Shown: in pieces, positions 38,045-50,100 of the stretch
Position numbering within the stretch: position 1 is the stretch's first letter
How the letters are laid out: each line of letters opens with the position of its first letter
From: Paramacrobiotus metropolitanus
Lineage: Eukaryota; Tardigrada; Eutardigrada; Parachela; Macrobiotidae
Direction of reading: 5' to 3'
Length of the DNA: 64,000 bases
Assembly: GCF_019649055.1 (NCBI RefSeq)
Contig: NW_026570268.1
Span: 434,001-498,000 of the forward strand
Program-made: the position numbers and the translations under genes
Notes under the pieces: generated by a model
What the model was told of the DNA's origin: nothing
What the model saw: only the letters and a program-made list of their open reading frames with translations
Databases searched by the model: none

Positions 38045-38046
38045 TA

Positions 38047-40257
38047 TATAAATATTTCTGCATGTACATGTATACAGCACATAAACGCTGACAGACGTGT
38101 AATAAAATGGTGCGCATTCTTTGTTAACAGCGTGTAAACGAGACATTTTCTCACAATATACACCCACACACGTTCGCTTGTCAGTCAGCCGACAATCTAC
38201 AATGCACTTCCACATTTTTTACGGAAATCGCAGTGCTTGCTAAGAAACATTTATGTTTAGTCAATAATCATTGAAAAATTTTAAGCCTTGGAGAGCTACC
38301 ATAATAATAACGGGGTTTCTTAATGCTCTCTTTTTCACTTCCGTTAAATCAATACCGAGCAGCAGGCTTGCAAGGTGCAACTGATCTGTACAGATAAATA
38401 CTTCAGTATGTCACAAAAATTCTTTCTGTTAAGCTTTTTGATGGCCTTAATTCTTCTTTCCCTGTTCGCTTCACGGTACAGCGCAAATACCGGCCAACTT
38501 TTTCTCGGCCTTTTTCCACCGACATTTTCCTGGCGTTTCTGCTCGGCGTCGTTTGAATTTCTGGGCAGGCAGTGGAGAATTACGCGAGGCTGGGAGGTGT
38601 GCACCGTTTTCATCCGAATCTCCCGGTTCGTATTCCTCAAATGACACCATCCAGAGCATCCTGCAGGACGGCGTGGTAAAGGTCATCCACCATGCTTTTC
38701 TTGCGCTTTACTGCGTATGAATCACCACCGCCAGCCGGGTGGCGCTTCACCGCCTTCACAGTTTGAATTGCGACTTCACGATTGAAGAAGCAAAGTTAGT
38801 CAGTCGTCTGCCTTCCCACTGCTTCTCCCGATTCGGCGTCTGGGAAGTCGTGCATCACCGGACGTGTGATCGTATGGAGACATGTCGCATAATCGCCAAG
38901 CACCGTGCATTGACGCCGGTCAGCACCATTTCCATGCATTCGGAAAAAAACGTACATTCTCCTAATTGCGCATCCTCTCAGTATTTCCAGCAGTACGAGT
39001 ACTACTACTATAATATTATAGTATTAACTGCCACTAGTGCATACATACTACAGCGCATGTACATGTACTTATAACTGTGTCCGGGCACAAAGCCAAATTC
39101 TTCTGAAATCTGAATGGATATAATTTTATATGAGCATTAGTTTAAAAATTCAGCATCTCGAAAATTCCATTTACCCGCATTTGTCTTCAAAACAAATTAA
39201 TAAAAAAATATTCTCATTTGTCAGTAATTCCTGTTGATGTTGCCGGTATCTTTGACGCTTCGCCTACTGAACAACAAACAAGTTGACCTTTACCCCCCTG
39301 AACGGATGCTGCCTGGACGACGGCGAAGCGGAAGACGACGAGGACACGGTGAAAGCGGCGGCGGCGTGGACGAAGAGCCAGTCGGATAGTGTTAGGGGTT
39401 ACGGGTCACGTATATATGTCAAGCTGGCTGGTTTCAGATAAGCTCGCTAGTATAACTGTTAGTTAACTCGGGAGTTTTCTAATAAAGTCGAGTACCGCCG
39501 GGCATTGGCTTAACAGCTAAAACATGTTACAGAAAAGCAAAAGGTAGAAGATAGATATATACGGCATTGCATACCGTATGTAAAATGACGATGGCTCACC
39601 GCACAGATTCCCTTGAATTTCGTACGTAAGTACGATGTTTATTACATCAAAATTTGGTCGAGGCTGTAAAGCGAAAACCCAGCTAATGGTAAGACATATA
39701 CGTATTACGTACTCGCATAGACAGACATATTGTGAATTCGTGACGTATTTCTGCCTGCATGGCTAGTAGCGCAAATTAATAACTTTAGAACTTCGCATTA
39801 TAGTAAATACGTTCTACTAACTGCACTGCACGCCAGATGTTCAAGGTTGCCGATGTCGATCTGCCGGTCCTACCAGATATGCGTGCAAACCAATTCGGGC
39901 GCTTTCATTCCTGGAGGTTTGATTGTCATAATTTGTTTCGTTTATTTCCTGTTTCGCCTCGCAGTGGTGGTAAGTTAATGTGTTACTGATCAAATAAATT
40001 GTGGACATTACTGTGGTGCGTGTGATTACTTACTTCGAGGGAGCTAACGACTGTACAGGTTGGAAAAGGATGCAAGGTCACGAATCAGCTAGGTATGATT
40101 GCGCTTACCAGAATCGAGCGAAACACTGGTTCACTGTGTCCTGTGCAGCCAGATGGCAGGCCTAATTTGTTAGAACGTCGTCCTGTCCGAATGGAAGCCG
40201 AACAAAAATAAAATCAGGTTAAGAAACAGAGTGGGCAGCTTCCGGTAATGTGTCTAG
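38047..40257. other. Stretch with possible coding islands, unassigned
   Basis: Two plus-strand islands look coding: 38560-38720 (SSNDTIQSILQDGVVKVIHH) and 39290-39440 (CLDDGEAEDDEDTVKAAAAW, ending in TAA with AATAAAG at about 39481). No family is recognised and no splice link is proven. Confidence 0.3.
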
Positions 40258-40755
40258 TCATGCTACGCTCATGGCAACCTGGTCAGACACATCCTCTTTG
40301 ATATATAAGAAACGTGCTGCCTGTTGGATGGATCGATGACCGGCGTCGTCGGAGATTGTTGTTGATGATCGGTGGAACCGGTGGGCAGTTATAGCGTGCA
40401 CAGACACACCGTCACTGGGCAGCGCCGGCATGTCGTACTGTGCAGCGGCCGTGGACGGCGATGCCGGGTATGCGTGTGCGTGAGCGCGGTATGCCGTGGG
40501 GCCGGTTGTGTCCGGTGCCGCATCTGTGCATGGGGATAGCGACGGGGATGTCGTCGACACCGACACCGGCGCGGCATATATAGCACCCGTACACATACCG
40601 CTGCACCGTGTCCCGCTCGACCGGGTCGACGGTGTCCTGGCGCGCTGTCTATGCCGCGTCGTTGGCGCGTCTGTTCGTCCATTGCGACCGACTGAACCTG
40701 CGCTGAATGGGGACGTTAACGCGGCCCGCTGCCGGCATAATGAACGTACAGCCAC
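40258..40755 (-). CDS. Possible low-complexity protein, 165 codons
   Basis: This is a GC-rich open frame from ATG at 40755 to a stop at 40258. The product is rich in Ser, Thr, Ala, Pro and Arg with no recognisable domain. The other strand is also open for part of this length, so composition alone may explain it. Confidence 0.2.
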   Translation of the reverse strand: MAVRSLCRQRAALTSPFSAGSVGRNGRTDAPTTRHRQRARTPSTRSSGTRCSGMCTGAIYAAPVSVSTTSPSLSPCTDAAPDTTGPTAYRAHAHAYPASPSTAAAQYDMPALPSDGVSVHAITAHRFHRSSTTISDDAGHRSIQQAARFLYIKEDVSDQVAMSVA

Positions 40756-40813
40756 ACAGGAATTAACACACCTGTACTGTACACAGCCGCTGTGATATCA
40801 GTACTAGCGCGCA

Positions 40814-41157
40814 TTATGCCGCCGCATTTAAGCATAACGCTCCTACCTCGGTCAGCATCAGTCTTATGCAATCGGCCATCTTATCCTCAGCAATACCGCA
40901 GTGATTACAACAGCTGACTCCATCCAGCGCTATTGTTATATTCATCAGTTTATCATCCTTATCCGCATCCTGTGCGTTATATACATGTTCCCGGCGATAC
41001 TGCGGATTGCACACCCCGAACTACCGGCATTTTGAGCACTGCTTATCGGGCTTAACCGGAAGTACATCCACATCCGTATCCGCTGGCGCATAATCATGCT
41101 CTACCGGTAATTCCTTCCAGTCGAATCTTGTTGGATCCGCCGGTCCCGGTCGGAAGT
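40814..41157 (-). CDS. Unrecognised cysteine-rich exon(s)
   Basis: On the minus strand a coding-like frame runs YYFRPGPADPTRFDWKELPV, then DYAPADTDVDVLPVKPDKQC and SKCR. It meets TAG and continues in the same frame with NPQYRREHVYNAQDADKDDK, VSCCNHCGIAEDKMADC and a stop at 40814. The TAG lies inside a possible 27-nt GT...AG segment, shorter than any accepted intron, so it is either a nonsense mutation or unusual splicing. CxxC pairs suggest metal binding. The family is unknown. Confidence 0.35.
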
Positions 41158-41252
41158 AATAATTATTACTGGAGTGTACACCTCGCACTCCTGACAACTA
41201 TCCACATTCTCCCGTCAGCAACGGGCATTTTCCCGCCTCCTGCGAAACAACG

Positions 41253-43161
41253 ATGGCCTCGTCTACACAGACTGACCGACAACGAAGTCAACGCACCGCC
41301 ACCCCGGCCGACATCCCGCGTTTCCTCCGCCTAATTAGCGCGCTCATCGTAGCGGCGCTCTATGTACCTTTTGCTCATGCTCATGGAAAACAGGTACGTC
41401 AGCGACTCAGCACTGCGGCAGTACGATATATACTATATAATGGACAATAATATACCGGTACGTATTCACATATTCATTGACAGTATATGCTCGTAAATTA
41501 TTAAGCAGCGTATATAAAAGTATAGAATACTATAATTGTATGCATAAACATAAATTATTGATGCAGTAAATTATGGTGATTGTATATATCGTATATAATA
41601 ATTGATGTGCATCAATTGTATATGAATGAACAAATGTACAAGTACATCCATTAAATATACTAATATCTATATATATTTTTTTTACGTCGCATTGTATAAT
41701 TCACAAAAGAAACATCACATCCGAACATTAACAAACAGCAGAAACATGCGGGCGGATTACAGAGAACATTTGATCTAAATTAGCCGAGGCCGGCCGGTGC
41801 CGTTCCCAGGATGGATGCCGCGTTTCCACGTTGAATATATATATATCGATATAATATACTTCTATATATAATAATATCGTACATATATAGATATACTCGT
41901 ATTTCGTGTGTACATGTATTATATAACAGTGCGTATAATGGCATAATTATGTGACCGTGGCCTTGTAGGTGGTGAAGCGGCAAGCCGGCGTGCCGGCGCC
42001 GGCGCAGAACCCGCCGGTCTTGCAGGCGCTGGACCAGCTGCGCGGCAACGAGGCGCTGTCGGCGACGCAGGTGCAGCAGGTGCTGGCGGGCGCCTACCCC
42101 GGCCAGTACCCCACCTACAGCTACATCCCGCAGACCTCCTTCAGCTGCACGCAGGTCAGACAGTTCGGCTACTACGCCGATCCCGAGACGCGCTGCCAGG
42201 TCTTCCGCCGCTGCGAGGCCAACAACTTCATGTTCTCCTACATCTGCCCCAACGGCACCGGTCAGTCCACTTATTTCTCATCCGTCTTCAATGCCCTTTA
42301 TCACATAAAAAAATTACCTCAATTTTTTTTTACCATAAATTTTTATTAATTTATTGACATCGTTTCTTCTAAATAACTGGTTTTCATATAATTTTAGTAT
42401 TTCTAGCGTATTTTAGTATTTTACTAACCTTTAGTTTGACAGGTTAATTAACCGGTTTTTTATAAGATACGTTATTATACGTACTTGTACATAGAAATTT
42501 AATCGTTTACCTGTTTTAATGTACATACCGTATATAGGTTGTATTATTCGGTGTATTTTTGCCGTATCTGCGCCATAGATTTTAACGGAATATTTTTCGC
42601 TGCAGTCTTCAATCAAATAACCCTGGTGTGCGACTGGTTCTTCAACGTCAACTGTCCCGTCGCCAACGGATTCTTCGACTACAGCAACCCGCGAATTTAC
42701 CGGTAAAATCAACTGAATTAACTCCATAGTAACTGGCCCAGTAGTTTCCTTGTTATAGACAAGACCTGCACCTCTTCGACGACTACTACCCGGGGGCGGG
42801 CGCCTACGGCGGCGCTGCTGGTTATTCTCCGTACCCCTCCGCTTCCGGTGCCTCCGGCGCGGTGTACGCCCCGGCCGCGCCCTCCTACGCCGCGGCCGCC
42901 GCCCCGGCCTACAGCAGCGGGCTGTACAGCGCGACCGGCGCCTCCGGGGGGCTGTACGGCGGCAGCTACGGCATGTCCGGTTCGGCGCCCATTCCGGCCA
43001 TCGCGCCAGCGGCACTGGCCACCGCCCCCGCCGGCGGCGTCCTGGCGCAGGCCACGCCCAACACCGCGGCCCAAGCCGGCGCCACGCAGTACAGGAACCG
43101 GATGGCCAATGTTAATAGCCCGGCGGCGCCCGCCACCGACGGCGATGCTGTGATAATATAG
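41253..43161 (+). CDS. Secreted chitin-binding (peritrophin-A type) protein, complete
   Basis: Exons 41253-41393, 41969-42260, 42606-42702 and 42759-43161 join in frame to 310 residues. A hydrophobic segment at about residues 26-42 (FLRLISALIVAALYVPFAHA) is the likely signal peptide, with an unusually long hydrophilic lead. One type-2 chitin-binding domain lies at residues ~104-161 with six cysteines (107, 123, 129, 140, 153, 161), including FGYYADPETRCQVFRRC and CDWFFNVNC. The C-terminal 130 residues are Ala/Gly/Ser/Tyr/Pro-rich (e.g. APSYAAAAAPAYSSG), like cuticular or matrix proteins. An extracellular role in a chitin matrix is inferred. The second intron splits the chitin-binding domain. 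Confidence 0.9.
41780..41836 (-). pseudogene. Very short tail of retrotransposon endonuclease-like domain
   Basis: The minus strand reads QRGNAASILGT shortly before a stop codon, the same terminal signature as the other copies. It lies in intron 1 of the chitin-binding protein gene. Confidence 0.55.
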
Positions 43162-44103
43162 TTGAATCGACAGGCATGGAATTTAATTCGATTAAATTAA
43201 AATTTAGTAAATTCAATTTGATTAAATTAAATTGAATTAAAAGATAGATTGATTAATGCGAATTTCGCCGCTGACCTGCGTGTCAGTACTCGGCGCATGC
43301 CGGTAAAAACCCGGCTGGCCAAAATTGTATATAGTGCATGCAAGCAATATTTACCAATTATTGTACAATATTTGTGTGGGAGTTTTTTTGGTGTCTGTTT
43401 CTTCAGCGTACATACATATATGAGCATCTGTAAGCCGAAATGAACGTAATAAAATTCGCACCGTGATGGCACAAACGCGGGAGAATGCCTGCCGTTCACG
43501 ATTGCATACCAATGAGGTCAAAACATGGATCACCGGCGTTTTTCCTCAGTCAGCGCACTGCATTCTCGACCTACCTTTCCGAGCAATAGCTTGTGAAGCA
43601 CAGCGTAGGAATTTTCCCTGATCGATCCAACTTATGTTTTCCCTCAGCTTAACATCATTATTTTTCCCGGATTATTTCAAGTAATTAAATTTTCCCCGTT
43701 CAATGTTCAGTTTACTTAACTTAACTTTAACTGATTAGCAATATTTTCCAGTTCGATTTTTCTTAGTTAAAGCCACTAAATTGGATGATTTTAATATTTT
43801 CCTGATTACGAGTAATTTGGTATAATTTGATTAAATTTTCCCGGCTGATCGGGGGTCCAGTTAATTTGGATTTTCCCTTAGGAAACCAATTTACAAATTG
43901 ACTACCGTTAGTAATTGGCATTAATCTGTATTTTTCCCTGATTAATCCAATTTAACTGCACATATATTAGCCACAAGCTTGCAACAGTAAAGATGAGTAA
44001 ATGAATAGAAGGCTCTGCGACATCACCAGGCAGCTGCAACACAGTGTCATCATCTTCCCCCGATCAAAACACGCCCAACTCTTCGTTCAAGCGACAAATC
44101 CAT
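43162..44103. other. Intergenic stretch between convergent genes
   Basis: It is AT-rich, with repeated runs such as AATTTTCCC and TTTTTCCCTGATTA at irregular spacing (43610-43940). It lies between the 3' ends of the chitin-binding gene and the carboxylase gene. No gene is seen. Confidence 0.5.
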
Positions 44104-47100
44104 TCACTCGTCGTCCGGCTGCGTGCTGAGGATGCGGAGGAGCTCGAGCTTCTGCTCGGCGGTGAGGCGCGCGGCCACGTGCTGCGCGGAGGTGAAGGCC
44201 ACCTGCGGACTGGCGTCCAGCAGCGTCTGGATGCGGTGGACGGCCAGGTCGCGCTGGATGGTGCGCAGGTTCTCGTTGACCAGCGAGGCCGGGTCGCGCG
44301 CCTGCTGCAGGTACCACTCCGCCACCGTGCGGTTGTTCTCCCACTCCGCGCTCTGTTTCAATAATAAATACAGGATGACAGCTATCAACCGGCAAAACAG
44401 ACAGCTGATTGGCTGCTACTCACCAACGGCACGCCCACCGACTCCACGAACCACCGCCGCAACATCGACCTATCCGTCAAACACACCACGCTCATTAAGA
44501 ACTTTCTTACTGACCTACATAATTAATTTTTCAAAATCTGAAAAAAATGTACAACGAAAGCCAGAATTAACGGAATTAAATTACACAATTCATTAAAATA
44601 ATCAGCTGTAAAAAATAATGCAACACAGTATTAAATGAAGTGAAATTAAATCAATGAATTTTATATAAGTCAAACCAACAATCATTTATTGTAAGTCAAA
44701 AGAAATTCATTACAATTAATATTAAAAAATACAAATCAAATATAGATACAAAATAAAAATCGCTATACGAATTAGAACTTACTAATAGCGTTTTAGCTTG
44801 GGTTACTGTGTGTATCATAATTAGTAAAAAAAAATAAAAGAGATTTGGCTACAATAACAACAGAATTGGCTACAGTAAGTACAATAAAAATTAATAATAT
44901 ATGAAATAATATAAATAAAATATAATAATACTAAAAAATAATAATATAATATAAAAAATAATAATAATAAGAATAATAATATAAAAAACGATGTGCGTAC
45001 CGGCACTGGCCGATGGTCAGCTGCGGATTAACCGCCACGGCGCGATCGCGGAACTGATTCTCCAGCAGCAGCCGGTACAGCCGCCAGTGGAAGAAACTGC
45101 GCGACGTCCGCCACGGCACGACATCCATGATGACCCCCTTCTCCAGCATCCGCCCCGGCCGGTCATGCAGATCCGCGAAGCGCAGCGCCATCTGGTGGTA
45201 GGCCGGCAGCAACCGCGCCTGGCGCTCCTTCAGCTTCTTATCCAGCCGGTCGCGCTCCACCTTGGCCTGCTCCGTGCGGTGCATCTCCTCCAGCAGCTGC
45301 ACGCACACCGGATCGATCCGCTCCATGATGCTGAGCTGCTCCTTCTTCCTGAAGCGGATCTCGACGGTGCCCTCGGGCTCGAGGACGCCGCCGCGGCTGT
45401 CGGGGTCGGCGTACATCTCCATGGCGTCGGCGTTGATGGAGGGGTCCACCACGACCCAGGCGCCGCCGCGCAGCTCGGCGAAGGGCGGCACGTAGACTAG
45501 GACGGGCGCGCGGTACTTGGTCAGGCCGTCCACGATGTAGGCGCCGAACTTGAGGACTTGATCGAACATGTCCTTCATGCCGCCCGAGAAGCCGCGCCAG
45601 TTGGCGAAGATGAACAAGGGGAGGTCCTCGTGGCTGAAGTCCTGGATGGCCTGCGCCGTCTTGTACGCCGAGTCGGGGTACCACACCTGCCCGGCTTGCT
45701 GGATGCTCTAAACCAGATTAATTCTACTTTAATTACATTTCTCTGCAAATTATTTCCAATTAATTTCAATTTTATTCCATTTAAAGGGATTTATTTCCAA
45801 TTATCGGGCGGTAATTTTCTTTTTATTTGAATGTATTTCTTTTGAAGCAGTTCAATTATAATTCCGTTTAAATCGTTTGATTTGAGTTGAATTTAGAAAG
45901 TTATCAAATGAAAGCGGATTCAATTCAATTAGTTTACATTTTATTATAAATAAATTCCTAATTCGGCAATCGCCAGCGCACATTTAAACGAATGAAAATG
46001 ATGAAGACGAGTCCCATTTAATTTTAAAATACCTAACTGAACTTTTTAATCCGAGATTCGTTCTGTTAAAGTGAAAAGATTTAGATCACCTTGACCTTTA
46101 ATAATTTTAAATAAACATGAAATATTGACCTTTACATTAAATATAACGCTTAGACTACTTTGACCTTTAACAATTTAAATATATATAAAATATTGACCTT
46201 TTAAATGAATATAAAACTGGCGAGGTACGAAGCTGCGATGGCTGTTTACCTTGGCCTCGGAGTCGAAGTTGGCGGGGTCGGCGGGGATGTTGACCTCGAC
46301 GGTGCGCGTCTCGACGGCGATGACGCCGACGGGGATGCCGCCGAGGCGCGCCCGCCCGCAGACGACGGTCTGCGCCCAGGGGCCCATGATCTCGCGGAAG
46401 GAGCCCTTGTCGAAGAACCTACACGCACAACAGACAACCACCGTCGACGCCGGTCAACGTTAAAGCACAACAGACTCTAACCCGTTCAGCCACTTCTCGT
46501 AGTCGCTCTCGTCGCGCTTCCCGCTGAGGAACCAGCGCGGGTCGTAGGGCGCCTTGCACGGCACGTAGTCCACCTCGCGGTCCACCGGGTCCGGCGAGTG
46601 CACGATGGGCACCATGGCGCCGCGCTCCTACACAGGTACACCCAGTCAGGAATAACTATACAGTGTAATAGTTGTGTGGTTTTGAAATAAATGAGTGTTG
46701 TCCTGAAAATCGTAACTATACAGTGTAATAGTTGTGTGGTTTTGAAATAAACGAGGGTTGGTAAGTATGTAATAGTTATCATTTTAAAATGGGTGTATTA
46801 TTCTTATCCAGAACAAGCTAAACTATGGTAAGTTCTTCTGGGAAAGAAATAAAATTAATGACAATCGCAGTGCATAATTGCATATTCCGCATGGAAGTAA
46901 ATAAAAAGTTATCATCAGAAAAGCTACCATAATTATTACATGAAATCTGTAAAGTCGTGAGCGTACAGCGTCATTGAGACTTCGCCAGAGGGTGAAGGGA
47001 AAAGACCACTGTTCTACAATTTCTACGCGTTTTAATATTTCCAGCTCACAAGGTGTGTGTGAGTGTCTGTAAATGTGTATCAGCAGTCGAATAAAAATCA

Positions 47101-50100
47101 GTAGCACTCTATTTGTCCGAAAAAGCTTCGAAATGATCGATAATACAAATTTTCAACAAATACTAAAAAATAAAGGATGGAAATGTATTAGACATGTGTC
47201 TAAAGTAGGGATTAAATTGGAAGAAATTACAGAAAATTCAAAGTAAAACTCGAAAGCAATCCAAGTGAAAATTAAAATTACAGCCATTCCCCATCTAATA
47301 CAATTTCTAGACAAAAATACAAAAGAAATCGGCATGCTAGTGAAACTAGTGTTGAAGAAATCAGAGATACTTGTAAAAAATTGCAGTAAATAATGTTGAA
47401 TGCGGTGACGCCAGGTGCGCGTTGTATTTTTACTATTTTAATGTTCAATTCAAACTGCCCCAGTTTTTCAAATATCCGAATTTTTTCCCCTAAAGACATT
47501 TGAATTTAAATGGCTCAAATTTGTTAAATTTCTCCAATTCAAATTTACCAGCTGCTTTTCCAAAAACCTGCCAATTTAAATGTGCACTTTATCTCGCCAC
47601 GTGTCCCCAAGTGGGCCTACCTTGGGAATGTAGGACAGCCAGGCCAGGAGATTGTAGATCCCCTCGAAATCGTTCGGGACGGTGAGGTGGGAGACGCCGT
47701 TGTTGAACATGATCTGCGGGCCGCCCAGCTGGTTGTTGGACGCGTACACCTCCTTCCCCAGCAACTTATTCAGCGCGTGCGCCCCCGTCAGGATGATGTG
47801 CGAGCTGTCCACCTGGATGACCCGTTGCCCGAGGCGGACGAGGTAGGCGCCGATGCCGATGGAGCGGCAGGAGACCAGGCTCATCGTCACGATCTCCTCG
47901 TAGGCGCGCGACGTCTCGCCGGCGATGGCCGCCGAGCCGCGCAGGTTCTCCACGCCCAGCCCGTTCTCCTTGCCGTAGATGTCCAGCAGGCGGTAGTGCG
48001 GCCCCAACGCTTCCGTCTCCACCAGCTCCGCCCGCACCGAGTTGCTGGCGCTCACCTTCTTGTAGTCCTCCGGCGTCAGGTATAGATACGCGAAACCCTG
48101 TTGGCAAATTCACGACGGTCAGTTAATGTCGCCCGCCCGCTGGCAGCGGGGACCGGTGTTTTTTAATTCACAGCTTTTTTCATTTATTTTTGCGATTTTT
48201 AGTTTGTTATGCAAAATATCTTCCCAATTAATTCCGACCGATGTTTTTTAATTCACAATTCGTTTAATTTATTTTTTCGGTTTTTACTTTGCAGTTCAAA
48301 TAGTTTTCCCAATTTATTTTGATCGGTGTCTGTCTAATTCATAGTTCTTTTGATTTATTTTTTCGATTTTACTTTCTAATTCATATATTATTTTTCCCAA
48401 TTAATTTTGCCATTGCCATCATTAAAGAATTGGGCAAACGACTGGAGCAACACACAGGCGAAAGACGTTCCCATGAATTTCTACGTCAAAGACTGTCACT
48501 AGTGATACAACGAGGAAACGCTGCATCAGTTTTGGGAACGATGGAAGGAGCAGAAAAGTTAAATGAAATTTTCATGTTGTAAAATTATGTTGTTTTAAGC
48601 TGTTGCATAACCGTTGTACCACAGGTAATAAACGTACCTATTAATTTTGATATTTACTTACTTATATGCCCGATTTTTTTCAAAATTAATTTTTGAATAT
48701 TTTATTCTTTTTAATTTTTGAATACCAGATTTTCGCATATTCATATATTTATTTTTTTCCAATTAATTGTGAGTATTTAATTTGGTTTGTTGCGTACTTT
48801 ATCGGGATCGTTGGGGTCCAGCCAGGCGATGTGGATCAGCTGTTTGACCTCCTCCGCCAGACCGATGCGCGCGCCCGAATTCACCGCCAAGTACAGGCGC
48901 GGGATCTTCTTACTGCGCGCCAATTCCGAGGCTTTCTGTCAAGCAGAAAAACAGACATCAAATTACAGCTATATTCTACACAGATTCACTGACCAGTGAC
49001 CATTACAGCCACACTCGATTTTCTGTAATGTCCTTAGAGAAATAATTCAGCATGTTTCTTGTCTGTCATCACACCATGCACGTGCAATCGTAGAACAGTG
49101 GTCCGCAATCCAAATACAGAAAATCAAACGCCTCCTTTGTGATATGCTGCGCTTGCGACATAATTAATTTATACAACTACAATCATTACGATTTTCCTGG
49201 CCGTTCTTTTTTTCATGCTGATGCGGAATATGGACTGCCTTTCTTAGTAAATGTAACTACTTTCTCAGCCGAATCGAATTCGATTGGTCAGTCCGTTTAT
49301 TTTACTTTAAGGAAAGCACACATTAATTTCTAAACTTGGAAAAAGAATCAAATCAAATTAAAAATTACAACAGTTACTGCATTATACATTTTAAAAAAAT
49401 TAACAGTCAAGGTTAAAAACTAAAGCGCATAAAAACCTACAAATTATGCAGTTAAATGGAAGATTAAGTGGCAAGCTAAATTGGTAACCACTTAGTTCGA
49501 ATGTTCTCACTACGCAGTACGCACAAAATTCACAAAAAAATCAGACTTTAAATACAAATTAAACTGCAACAAATTAAGCCAGAAAACGAATGGAAATTCA
49601 ATGGCGATTATATTAGCAATTAAAAGACAATTAATTGGTAGAAGTGACTGACCAGAAAGAGGACGTCCTCCTTGGGGCCGAAGGAGCCGATCTTGTAGGT
49701 GATGTCGTTGGCGATGACGATGAGCTCGCGGCCGTCGGGGTACTCGGGCGTGTTGAGCGTCATGCGCCAGGCCACCATGCCGACGTTGTTCTCGCCCGGG
49801 AGGCGGTTCGTCTCGAACAGCGTCTCGTGCGCGTCCAGCACCAGCTCCGTGTAGTCCATCAGCTGCGCCGGGACCGGCAGGCCGCGCGCCTCCCCGCACT
49901 CCCGCCACTGCTTCATCAGCGCCTAACCCAACCAATTCACCATCTATTTAACCAACTGGAACCTTATTAAATTTTAATTTAAATTAATTTGTGATTTAAT
50001 TGTCAATTATTTTGCAGTAATATGAAAATTTAATTGGTAATATTTTTTTAAAAAAATTAATCCAATGAACGCCGGTCCCGAATGGATTACGGACGTTGAG

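Larger units (their letters stand above)
44104..48935 (-). other. Carboxyltransferase domain exons of ACC
   Basis: Exons 17-23 encode residues ~1721-2363. [20 protein letters not shown] and [20 protein letters not shown] belong to the acetyl-CoA-binding N half, and [20 protein letters not shown] to the carboxybiotin-binding C half. The domain passes the carboxyl group from biotin to acetyl-CoA. Exon 22 is a 46-nt microexon. The N half begins earlier, in exons 15-16. Confidence 0.88.

Noticed and set aside
40496-40795. 99-codon plus frame opposite the 165-codon minus frame
   Set aside because: It is likely a compositional shadow. Neither strand has a recognised product, and the minus frame is longer.
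44821-45006. Highly hydrophobic Phe/Leu/Tyr-rich minus ORFs (also 53161-53416, 60814-61311)
   Set aside because: These are translations of A-rich intronic low-complexity sequence inside the ACC gene, not membrane proteins.
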